The notes beneath the pieces were generated by a model. The model searched no databases. It was not told where the DNA came from and worked only from the letters and a program-made list of their open reading frames with translations. A stretch of 64,000 nucleotides of DNA from NCBI RefSeq assembly GCF_943737005.1, contig NZ_CALSFU010000021.1, positions 1-64,000 of the forward strand. Reading direction: 5' to 3'. Shown in pieces: positions 29,094-36,875 of this stretch; positions within the stretch are counted from its first letter, which is position 1, and every line of letters begins with the position of its first letter. Made by a program: the position numbers and the translations under genes. Source of the stretch: Achromobacter sp. Marseille-Q4962. GTDB taxonomy: Bacteria > Pseudomonadota > Gammaproteobacteria > Burkholderiales > Burkholderiaceae_B.

Positions 29094-30064
29094 GGGCGGG
29101 CCGGGCGTGGGGAGCCGTCCGGAACGACCAGCGGCAGGGGCTCGGGCGACACCCTGAACTCGAGCGGCGTGTCCATCCAGGAGATTTCGCCGTCCATCGC
29201 CACCTTGACGCGGCGGCGATGGCGCACGTTGACGCGCAGGCGGTCGAAGCCGAAATTGACCACGTGTTCGGCATCGCCCAGCCGGCTGAGCAAGCCGCGC
29301 AGCAGCAGGCCGTAGAGCGCCAGGGCGCCCACCGGGCGCGCCGCCATGCCCACCAGGCGGCCGCGGTCGAGTTCATCGGCGGCAATGCCGATGTGTTCGA
29401 GCTGCAGACGATTGTTTCCCACCACCAGCGTGGGCGTGCGCAGCAGCCGCGACTTGCCTTCGTATTCGAGCTCCAGGCCGAGATGCCGCGGCTCGCGCAT
29501 GAGCGTGACGATGCCGGACCACAGGGCGACCAGGCGGCTGCGGCCGAACTTCTGCTTATAGGCTTCGCGGTCTTCGAGCAACTGCGGATAGAGGCCCAGG
29601 CTGGCGTTGACCAGAAAGAGGCGGCCGTTGAGCAGGCCGACCTGCACCGGCCGCACCTCGCCGCCCAGCAGGCCGCGCAGGGCGTCTTCGGTGTCTTGCG
29701 AAATACCGTAGCAGCGACCGAAGTAATTGAAGGTGCCCTGCGGCAGGATGCCGAAAGGCACGCCCTGCCCCAGCACCGCCGCGGCGACCGCGCTGAGCGT
29801 GCCGTCGCCGCCCGCCCCCACCACGATGCCGCGCTCGCGCCGGGCGTCCAGCACGGCCTGCTGGGCCGCCTCGCCCAGCCGGGAGGGGTCGTCTACCGGC
29901 ATCAGCGCATGGCGCCGGCCGGATTCATGCAGCACGCGCCGGATGGTGTCCTGCAGGGCCTGTGCGTCGTTACGCCCCGACCCGGTGTTGAGGACGATGA
30001 AGAGGGGTTCTTTTCCCGTCAGCGGGGGAACCCCGGTTCCGGGGCTCGGCGTGTTGGGCGTCAT
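29090..30064 (-). CDS. Diacylglycerol-kinase-like lipid kinase (DAGK/YegS family)
   Basis: 324 residues. The catalytic domain has VLNTGSGRNDA, the nucleotide loop VVGAGGDGTLSAVAAAVLG and FGILPQGTFNYFGR, where typical family members have GTxNDFA. The second domain is the beta-sandwich of the YegS/DgkB fold. It probably phosphorylates diacylglycerol or a related lipid. First gene of a coupled run with the phosphoesterase and PAP2 genes. Confidence 0.86.
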   Translation of the reverse strand: MTPNTPSPGTGVPPLTGKEPLFIVLNTGSGRNDAQALQDTIRRVLHESGRRHALMPVDDPSRLGEAAQQAVLDARRERGIVVGAGGDGTLSAVAAAVLGQGVPFGILPQGTFNYFGRCYGISQDTEDALRGLLGGEVRPVQVGLLNGRLFLVNASLGLYPQLLEDREAYKQKFGRSRLVALWSGIVTLMREPRHLGLELEYEGKSRLLRTPTLVVGNNRLQLEHIGIAADELDRGRLVGMAARPVGALALYGLLLRGLLSRLGDAEHVVNFGFDRLRVNVRHRRRVKVAMDGEISWMDTPLEFRVSPEPLPLVVPDGSPRPARP

Positions 30065-30117
30065 GCGGCAAAGATACCCAAGCCGCCGACACCCCGCAAG
30101 CCGCCGGGCGTCCCCCC

Positions 30118-30162
30118 TATACCGGGCGTCCCTATACCGGGCGTCCCTATACCGGGCCTCCC
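30118..30162. repeat. Three tandem 15-bp repeats
   Basis: Two identical copies of TATACCGGGCGTCCC, then a third with one change (TATACCGGGCCTCCC), directly adjacent. A partial GCCGGGCGTCCC precedes them. They lie in the 103-bp gap between the gamma-glutamyltransferase stop and the lipid-kinase start, where the kinase promoter would be expected. Confidence 0.9.
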
Positions 30163-30167
30163 GGTTT

Positions 30168-31970
30168 TCAGCGCCCGACTGCGTAGGCCTGCATCAGGCG
30201 CGGCGTGGCGGCCGCGTGCAGCAGGCCGTCGGGATCGCGCGAGGCCGCGGTCAGCCGGCCCACCGACCAGGCCGGCACTTCCTCGATGCGGTGGCCGCGC
30301 CGGCGCAGCGCCTCGATGGTTTCGGCGCCGAAACTCGCTTCCAGCGCCAGGTGGCCCGGCTTGCGGTCGCGCGGATAGAACGAAGTGGGAAAGTGCATGG
30401 TGTGCGACATCGGCAGGTCGATGGCCTCCTGCAGGTTCAGGCCATGGTGCGCGTGGCGCAGGAAGAAGAGCAGTTGCCATTGCTCCTGCTGGTCGCCGCC
30501 CGGCGTGCCGAAGGCGAGGCAGGGCTCGCCGTGGCGCAGCGCCAGCGTGGGCGTGAGCGTGGTGCGCGGCCGCTTGCCGGGAGCCAGCGTGCACGGCAGT
30601 CCTTCTTCGAGCCAGAACATCTGCGCGCGCGTGTTGAGGCCGAAGCCCAGCTCCGGAATGACGGGCGAGGACTGGAACCAGCCGCCCGACGGCGTGGCGC
30701 TGATCATGTTGCCCCAGCGGTCGATCACGTCGACGTGGGTGGTGTCGCCCCGCTTGGCCGAGGCGCGCATGTCGGCCATGGTGGGCTCGCTGGTGGCGCC
30801 GCCGGCTTCGGTGATGGGCGACAGGCGGGCCAGCGTGTCCATGACGCGCGCCACCTGCGCCTCGAAGCCGGGAATGCGGCCCGGCAGCAGTTCATGCGAG
30901 GCGCGCTCGCCGATCAGGGCGCGGCGGCGGGCGTTGTAGTCGTCCGACAGCAATTGCTCCAGCGGCACGTCCACAAAGGCCGGGTCGCCGTAATACGCCT
31001 CGCGGTCGGCGAAAGCCAGTTTCATGGCCTCGGTGAGGCGGTGCACGAATTCCGGACTGCCTGGCCCGGTGGACGCCAGGTCCATGTCGCGCAGCAGCGC
31101 CAGTGTCTGGAGGAATACCGGCCCCTGGCTCCAGGGGCCGGCCTTGGCCACGGTATAGCCGTGGTAGTCGTAGGTAACAGGCGCTTCGTAGCTCGCCGAC
31201 CAGCCGGCCAGGTCGTCGGCCGTGATGATGCCGCGATGCCGCGCGCCGCTCTCGTCCATGGCCTCGGTGCCGCGCGCGAACCGGTCGATGGCCTCGGCCA
31301 CGAAGCCCCGGTAGAAAGCATCGCGGGCCGCGTCGATCTGCCGGTCGCGGTCGCCGCTGGCGAGTTCGGCCTCTTCGAGCACGCGCCGCCAGGTGCGGGC
31401 CAGCGCCGGATTGCGGAAGAGCTTGCGCGCCTGGGGCACGCCGCCGCCCGGCAGGTAGAGCTCGGCGGTGGTGGGCCAGTGCGTCTCGAAGAATTCTTTC
31501 AGACCGGCGATGGTATTGGAAATGCGCGGCATGAGCGCGTGCCCGTGCTCCGCGTAATAGATGGCCGGCTCGAGCACGTCGCGCACGCGCATCGTGCCGT
31601 GGTCGCGCAGCAGCAGCATCCAGGCGTCGAACGCGCCGGGGATGACGGTGGCCAGCAGCCCGTTGCCGGGAATGAGGCTCAGCCCCTCGGCGCGGTAGCG
31701 CTCCAGCGTGGCGGCGGCCGGCGTCGTGCCCTGGCCGCACAGCACCTGCAGCCTGCCCGAACGCTGCGAATAGAAGATGGCCGGCACTTCGCCGGCCGGC
31801 CCGACCAGGTGGGGCTCCACCACCTGCAGCACGAAGCCCGCGGCGACACAGGCGTCGAAGGCGTTGCCGCCGCGCTCCAGCAGCGACATGCCGGAGGCGC
31901 TCGCCAGCCAGTGGGTGGAGGTGACGACGCCGAAGGAGCCCAGGATTTCCGGGCGGGTAGTAAACATCAT
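30168..31970 (-). CDS. ggt: Gamma-glutamyltransferase family protein
   Basis: N-terminal-nucleophile hydrolase of 600 residues that autocleaves into two subunits and removes the gamma-glutamyl group from glutathione and related amides. The cleavage site and nucleophile Thr are seen in KRGDTTHVDVID. The small-subunit sequence TPSGGWFQSSPVIPELGF and the C-terminal FGTPGGDQQ also fit the family. No signal peptide is apparent, so the product may be cytosolic, as in the YwrD-like branch. It lies 75 bp after a peptide-type ABC binding protein gene, suggesting use of imported gamma-glutamyl peptides. Confidence 0.9.
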   Translation of the reverse strand: MMFTTRPEILGSFGVVTSTHWLASASGMSLLERGGNAFDACVAAGFVLQVVEPHLVGPAGEVPAIFYSQRSGRLQVLCGQGTTPAAATLERYRAEGLSLIPGNGLLATVIPGAFDAWMLLLRDHGTMRVRDVLEPAIYYAEHGHALMPRISNTIAGLKEFFETHWPTTAELYLPGGGVPQARKLFRNPALARTWRRVLEEAELASGDRDRQIDAARDAFYRGFVAEAIDRFARGTEAMDESGARHRGIITADDLAGWSASYEAPVTYDYHGYTVAKAGPWSQGPVFLQTLALLRDMDLASTGPGSPEFVHRLTEAMKLAFADREAYYGDPAFVDVPLEQLLSDDYNARRRALIGERASHELLPGRIPGFEAQVARVMDTLARLSPITEAGGATSEPTMADMRASAKRGDTTHVDVIDRWGNMISATPSGGWFQSSPVIPELGFGLNTRAQMFWLEEGLPCTLAPGKRPRTTLTPTLALRHGEPCLAFGTPGGDQQEQWQLLFFLRHAHHGLNLQEAIDLPMSHTMHFPTSFYPRDRKPGHLALEASFGAETIEALRRRGHRIEEVPAWSVGRLTAASRDPDGLLHAAATPRLMQAYAVGR

Positions 31971-32011
31971 GGTGTGTGTCCTGGCGGGCGGCCCGCGGGT
32001 GCCTGTTCTGG

Positions 32012-32040
32012 AAAACGGCGGGGCGGCGCGCGCCCCGCCG
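32012..32040 (-). terminator. Hairpin terminator after the binding-protein gene
   Basis: Perfect 9-bp stem CGGCGGGGC / GCCCCGCCG with a 7-base loop. On the minus strand it is followed by TTTTCC. It lies just after the substrate-binding-protein stop and before ggt, so it may attenuate rather than end transcription into ggt. Confidence 0.65.
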
Positions 32041-32045
32041 CGGTC

Positions 32046-33560
32046 TTACTTCGCGGCGGTAACGCCCTTCAGGCGGATCAGCCCGTCCGGATACGGCACG
32101 AAGCCCTCGATCTTCTTCTGCACGCCGAAGGTCCACGGCAGGTAGAACAGGTACACGATGGGACGCTGGTCCTGCATGATGGAAAGCACCTTGTCGTACA
32201 GTTCGCGGCGCTTGGCGGTGTCGGACTCCGCGCGGGCGGCGTTGAGCAGCTTGTCGGCCTCGGGATCGCAGAATTTGCCGTCGTTGAGGTTGCCCTTGCA
32301 GCTCAGGTACTGGTGGATGTTGCCGCTGGGGTCCACCCGGCCCGACCAGCCGCTCTGGCCCACCTGGAAATCGCCGCGCGCCAGCGACGATTGCAGCGAG
32401 GCGAACTCCACCGGGCGCAGGGTGATGTCGAAGCCGGCCTCGGCGCCCATGGCCTGCACCAGCTCGAACACCTGCTGCATGGTGGTGTTGTTGCCGTAGG
32501 TGATCTCGAACTTGACGCGGTCGTAGCCGGCCTGCTTGAGCAGCGCCCGCGCCTTCTGGGGATCGCGGCCGCCGTGCTCGAAAGCCTTGTCGTAGGCGAA
32601 GCTCGCCGGCGGGAAAGGCTGGTAGGCGGGCTGGAACATGCCCTCGCCCACCACCTGGTTGAGCACGTCGCGGTCGATGGCGAGGTCCAGCGCCTGGCGC
32701 ACCCGCTTGTCCTTGGCCAGCGGATTGTCGGCCCGCGCGCCGTTGGCGATATTGACGGAAATCGCCTGGAATCCCAGCCCGGTGACGGGCGCCAGGCGCA
32801 GGCTGGCGTCGCCCTTGACGGTCTTGGCGTCGCTGGGCGCGACGCGCTCGATGATGTCCAGGTCGCCGGCGCGCAGATTGTTCAGGCGCACCGTGGAATC
32901 GGGCATGGGGGTGAAGACCACGCGGTCGAAATGGTAATTGGCCGCGTCCCAGTATTTTCCGAATTTCTCCAGCACGATGCGGTCGTTCTGGACGCGCTCC
33001 TTGAACTGGTAGGGGCCCGAGCAGACGGGCTTGCTGCCGGGGTCCTTGCCGAAGGTCGCGGGCGACAGCATCATGCCGGCGCGGTCGGAGAGCTGCGACA
33101 GCAGCGACGCATCGGGCTCGGAAAGCTTCAGCACCACGGTTTCCTTGTCGGGCGCCTCGACGCTGGCGATGGTGGCCAGTTCGCTCTTGCGGTTGCTGTC
33201 GGGCAGCGTGCGCGCCCGGTCGAGATTGGCCTTGACCGCCGCCGCGTCCACCGGCGCGCCGTCATGAAAGAGCGCGTCGGTGCGCAGCTTGAGCGTGAGC
33301 GTGAGGCCGTCGGGGCTGGTGGACCAGGACCTCGCCAATTGCGGCGCGAACTTCAGGTCGGGCGTGATGTCCACGAGCTTGTCGCACAGAGAGGCGAACA
33401 CGATGCGGCCCACGAAGGTGCGCGCGCGCGCCGGGTCGAGCACGTCCGGGTCGTCTTGCAGGCCGATGCGGATCGTCGTCTGGGCCTGGACCAGGCCGGC
33501 ATGACCCAGTCCGCCGGCCAGCATACCCGCCATCGCCATGGCAAGGCAGAATTTACGCAT
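32046..33560 (-). CDS. ABC transporter peptide-type substrate-binding protein (SBP_bac_5)
   Basis: Periplasmic binding protein of 504 residues of the DppA/OppA/GsiB family. Signal peptide MRKFCLAMAMAGMLAGGLGHAGLVQA, then TTIRIGLQDDPDVLDPARAR. Family segments include SCDKLVDI-like ASLCDKLVDI, LKLRTDALFHDGAPVDAAAVK and KDKRVRQALDLAIDRDVL. No permease or ATPase genes are adjacent, so it depends on a transporter encoded elsewhere. The neighbouring ggt makes gamma-glutamyl peptides or glutathione a reasonable guess for the ligand. A LysR gene lies 177 bp upstream on the same strand. Confidence 0.9.
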   Translation of the reverse strand: MRKFCLAMAMAGMLAGGLGHAGLVQAQTTIRIGLQDDPDVLDPARARTFVGRIVFASLCDKLVDITPDLKFAPQLARSWSTSPDGLTLTLKLRTDALFHDGAPVDAAAVKANLDRARTLPDSNRKSELATIASVEAPDKETVVLKLSEPDASLLSQLSDRAGMMLSPATFGKDPGSKPVCSGPYQFKERVQNDRIVLEKFGKYWDAANYHFDRVVFTPMPDSTVRLNNLRAGDLDIIERVAPSDAKTVKGDASLRLAPVTGLGFQAISVNIANGARADNPLAKDKRVRQALDLAIDRDVLNQVVGEGMFQPAYQPFPPASFAYDKAFEHGGRDPQKARALLKQAGYDRVKFEITYGNNTTMQQVFELVQAMGAEAGFDITLRPVEFASLQSSLARGDFQVGQSGWSGRVDPSGNIHQYLSCKGNLNDGKFCDPEADKLLNAARAESDTAKRRELYDKVLSIMQDQRPIVYLFYLPWTFGVQKKIEGFVPYPDGLIRLKGVTAAK

Positions 33561-33737
33561 GAAGAATCTCCATCTGGCACCGGCGACGCCCCGCGCAGAC
33601 GCGGGCGGCATCGCCGGCCGGACGTGTGACGGCTTCGGGCCCATCCCCGCTGCGCGCGTCCAGCCGGGATTCTGCGCCAAGTGTCCGGCGCTTGTACAGC
33701 CCGCGTCCGCAAGGCGCGGACAACCGGTCCGCCCGGG

Positions 33738-34634
33738 TCAGGGCAGGCGGCAGAATGCGGAGAAATCCGCCGCTTTCTCGACCTCCGCGCGCAGCTTGCC
33801 GACCAGCGGCCTGCCGTCGTCGCGCCGGTACTGGAACGAATACGGCAGCGCCTCGGGCTCGGGGTCGGCCGTCAGCACCTTCAGGCTGCCTTCCCGCGCC
33901 AGCGCGCCTGCCCAGTGGGCGGGCAGCAGGCCCACGCCCATGCCCTCGACCAGCATGCCCACGATCGCCCCCCAGTTATTGCAGCAGAGACGTTCGCCGG
34001 GCGCGTCGCGGCCGGCGAGCCAGCCGTCGATGATGCGCGTGGTGCCCGCGCCCGCGGGCAGCGTCACCAGCGCCAGGCGCGCCAGCAGCTCCGGCGTCAT
34101 GCGGGTTTCGCCGTCCAGTGCGCGCGGCGCAGCGGCCCAGCAGAAGCGCGCTTCGCCGATGGGAACCGATGCCAGGTTCGCGCGCGACGAACGGCCGGCG
34201 ATGACGGCGAAGTCCAGCTCGCCGTCGGCCACGCGCTGCTCCAGCACCTGGCCGATGTCCACATAGGGCTCCAGCGCCAATTGCGGGTACGCCGCCCGCA
34301 CGCCGCCGATCAGGCGCGGCAGCCAGGTCAGCGCGGTGAGTTCCCCCACCCCGAAGCGGCAGCGGCCTCGCAGTTCCGCGGTCTGCGCCATGGACGCGCG
34401 GATGCGGTCGGCGGCGGCCAGCAGTTCGCGCGCCTGGGGCAGCAGGCGCCGCCCGTCGTCGTTCAGTGCGGCCTTGTGGCCCGCCCGGTCGAAAAGCGGC
34501 CGCCCCAGCGCCTCCTCCAGCTCTGCGATGCGCTTGGACAGCGAGGACACCGACAGGTGCAGGCGCTCGGCGGCCACCGCGAAGCTGGCGCAGGTGGCGG
34601 CCCAGTAAAAGGCTTCGAGTTGCTTGAGAGTCAT
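33738..34634 (-). CDS. LysR-family transcriptional regulator
   Basis: 298 residues. N-terminal winged helix-turn-helix MTLKQLEAFYWAATCASFAV, then HLSVSSLSKRIAELEEALG, followed by an effector domain starting near ELRGRCRFGVGELTALTWLP. The ATG at 34634 gives the standard LysR N-terminus. It is upstream of and co-directional with the binding-protein and ggt genes, which are plausible targets. Confidence 0.9.
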   Translation of the reverse strand: MTLKQLEAFYWAATCASFAVAAERLHLSVSSLSKRIAELEEALGRPLFDRAGHKAALNDDGRRLLPQARELLAAADRIRASMAQTAELRGRCRFGVGELTALTWLPRLIGGVRAAYPQLALEPYVDIGQVLEQRVADGELDFAVIAGRSSRANLASVPIGEARFCWAAAPRALDGETRMTPELLARLALVTLPAGAGTTRIIDGWLAGRDAPGERLCCNNWGAIVGMLVEGMGVGLLPAHWAGALAREGSLKVLTADPEPEALPYSFQYRRDDGRPLVGKLRAEVEKAADFSAFCRLP

Positions 34635-34693
34635 GCGGCATTGTAGAAAACCGCGCCGCGCGCGGCCGGGGCGCCGCTTTCCTGGGGAAAACC

Positions 34694-35389
34694 CTAGCGC
34701 GCCGCCTGCGCGCGGGGCGTGACGCGGTAGGCGCAGCGCCGCGCGCCGACGAGCATGTGCTCTTCGCGGTCGACCTGCGCATCCTGGCCCAGCACGTCGC
34801 GGAACAGCTCCAGCTCGCTGCGGCAAAAGCCCATGCAGGCCTTGGCCGCCGAACAGATCGGACAGTGGTTCTCGATGAAGAGGAACCCGCCCTCCTCGGC
34901 GCGCAGCTCCGCCATGTAGCCTTCGGCCGTGCGCAGCTCGGCCAGCCGCCGCAGCCGGCCCGCCAGGTCGGGGGCCTGGGACATGGCCTGCAGATAGTTG
35001 CGCCGCATGGCCTCTTCGCGGGCGCTGATGAGCTTGTCGATGCCCGCCTCGCCGAACACCTGGCGCACGGCCTGGATCATCTGCACCGTCATCTCGGCGT
35101 GCGTATCGGGAAAGCGGGCGTTGCCGGCGGCGGTGAGCCGCCAGATCTGGGTGGGGCGGCCTCGGCCGGCGCTGTGCGATTCCGACTCGACCAGCCCTTC
35201 GTCGTGCAGGCGCGCCATCTGCTGGCGGACGGCCTCGGCGGTAACGTCCAGGACGCGGGCAATGGCGGCGACCGACTGCGGGCCGCGCGTCTTGAGCGCC
35301 ATCAGCACGCGGTCGGCGGGCTGGTGGGGCTGCTCCCAGTGAGCGGGGTGGGTAGGAATTTCAGGCATGGCGATTTCGGTGTTCCGCAT
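34694..35389 (-). CDS. HTH regulator with a cysteine cluster, SufR-like
   Basis: 231-residue DNA-binding protein. A DeoR/ArsR-type winged helix is at about residues 27-90 (VLMALKTRGPQSVAAIARVL, VTAEAVRQQMARLHDEGLVE). The C-terminal part has ENHCPICSAAKACMGFCRSE plus a later RRCAYRV, a set of five cysteines spaced as in SufR-type iron-sulfur repressors. An Fe-S or other metal/redox input is therefore likely (inference). The start at 35389 has GGGG upstream; MPEIP at 35368 is an alternative. It lies between a LysR gene and the RND outer-membrane gene, all on the minus strand. Confidence 0.82.
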   Translation of the reverse strand: MRNTEIAMPEIPTHPAHWEQPHQPADRVLMALKTRGPQSVAAIARVLDVTAEAVRQQMARLHDEGLVESESHSAGRGRPTQIWRLTAAGNARFPDTHAEMTVQMIQAVRQVFGEAGIDKLISAREEAMRRNYLQAMSQAPDLAGRLRRLAELRTAEGYMAELRAEEGGFLFIENHCPICSAAKACMGFCRSELELFRDVLGQDAQVDREEHMLVGARRCAYRVTPRAQAAR

Positions 35390-35444
35390 GTTACCCCAAG
35401 CCTTCCCACGGACGGCGCCCGCCGCGGGGCCGGCCCGCGCCGCG

Positions 35445-36866
35445 TCAGTCCCCCTCTTCGGGCGACCACCCGCCGCCCAGCGCCTTGTACAGCGCCGCCA
35501 GGCTGGTGTAGGACGCCATTTCCGCCTCGGCCACGGCGTCCTGCGCCCGCAGCAGGGTGCGCTGCGCGTCCAGCACGCCCAGATAGGGGGCCGAGCCTTC
35601 CTGGTAGCGCAGCCGGGCCAGTTCGGCGGCGCGGGCGCTCTGCGCGGCGGCTACGGCCAGGCTGCGCAGCCGGTGCTGGGTCTGGCCGTAGCGGGTAAGC
35701 GCCGCCTCCAGCTCCTCCACCGCGCGCAGCACGGCCTGCTCGTAACGCGCCGCCGCGCCTTCGGAACGCGCTTGCGCCGCACGCTGCCGGGCCAGCGCCG
35801 TGGGCAGGCGCAGCGCCGGCCAGCCGGCCGCGGCGCCGGCACTGAAGGCCCGGCTGGCCGCGGAACCGAAGTCCGCGCCGCGCAGGGCGGCAAAGCCGAG
35901 GAACCCGCCCAGGTCGATGCGCGGGTACAGCTCCGCCGTCGCCACCCCCACGTCGGCATTGGCCGCCGCCATCTGCCGTTCGGCGGCCCGCAGGTCGGGC
36001 CGGCGCGCCAGCAGCCGGGAGGGATCGCCGATGGGCAGCCGCGTGCTCAGGGGCGGCAGCGGCGCGCCCGGCTCCAGTTCTCCCAGCTCGGCCGGGCGCA
36101 GGCCCGCCAGCACGGCCAGACGGTAGAGCGCCACGCGCCTCTCGGTTTCGTGCACCGGCAGGCTGGCCTCGACGGTGGCGAGCTCGGCCCGCGCCCTGGC
36201 CACATCGCCTGCGTCGCCCCGGCCGCTGGCCGCCAGCGCCTGCACCACGCGCAGGGTGTCGCGCTGGCTGGCGAGACTGTCGCGGGCCACGCGCAGGCGC
36301 TGTTCGGCGCCGCGCAGCGCGAAGTAATTGCGCGCCACCTCGGCGGCCACCACCACTGCGGCCTGGGCCAGATCGGCCCGACTGGCCTCGCTGGCGGCTT
36401 GCGCGCCTTCTTCCGCGCGGCGCAGTCTTCCGAAGAAGTCGAGCTCCCATGCGGCGTCGAAGCCCGCGCGATAGCTGCGCGCCAGGTTGCGTTCGCCCGC
36501 CGCGCCGGGATTCAACTGCGACAGGCTGCGCTCGTAGCCGCCGCTGGCGGTGATCGCGGGCCAGCGGTCCAGCGTTTTCTCGTGCAGCGCCGCGCGCGAT
36601 TCGGCCAGGCGCGCCTGCGCGAGCCGGATATCGTGATTGCGCGCCAGCGCCAACGCGATCAGCCGGTCGAGTTGGGGATCCTGCAACTGCTTCCACCACT
36701 CGCGCTGCACGCGTTCGTGCGAAAACAGCGCCAGCTCCGGGCTGGCGAGCCGCACCGGCGCCTCGGCCGGCGCGCGGTAATCGGGCCCCACGGCGCAGCC
36801 GGCCAGCGCGGCGGCCGCCGCCAGCCAGGCGCAGCGGCGGACGAGCTTGGGCAATGTGTTCTGCAT
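35445..36866 (-). CDS. RND efflux outer-membrane factor lipoprotein (OprM/NodT family), system I
   Basis: TolC-like exit duct of 473 residues. Lipoprotein signal MQNTLPKLVRRCAWLAAAAA with lipobox LAGC at residue 23, then the family N-terminus AVGPDYRAPAE. Two outer-membrane-efflux repeats follow (WWKQLQDPQLDRLIALALAR; LPIGDPSRLLARRPDLRAAE; AELYPRIDLGGFLGFAALRG). Third gene of a minus-strand adaptor-pump-duct operon, 9 bp after the pump gene. Confidence 0.93.
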   Translation of the reverse strand: MQNTLPKLVRRCAWLAAAAALAGCAVGPDYRAPAEAPVRLASPELALFSHERVQREWWKQLQDPQLDRLIALALARNHDIRLAQARLAESRAALHEKTLDRWPAITASGGYERSLSQLNPGAAGERNLARSYRAGFDAAWELDFFGRLRRAEEGAQAASEASRADLAQAAVVVAAEVARNYFALRGAEQRLRVARDSLASQRDTLRVVQALAASGRGDAGDVARARAELATVEASLPVHETERRVALYRLAVLAGLRPAELGELEPGAPLPPLSTRLPIGDPSRLLARRPDLRAAERQMAAANADVGVATAELYPRIDLGGFLGFAALRGADFGSAASRAFSAGAAAGWPALRLPTALARQRAAQARSEGAAARYEQAVLRAVEELEAALTRYGQTQHRLRSLAVAAAQSARAAELARLRYQEGSAPYLGVLDAQRTLLRAQDAVAEAEMASYTSLAALYKALGGGWSPEEGD

Positions 36867-36875
36867 GATGACTCC

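Noticed and set aside
30118-30162. Repeats considered as a CRISPR array
   Set aside because: Units are 15 bp, directly adjacent and without spacers; no cas genes are present.
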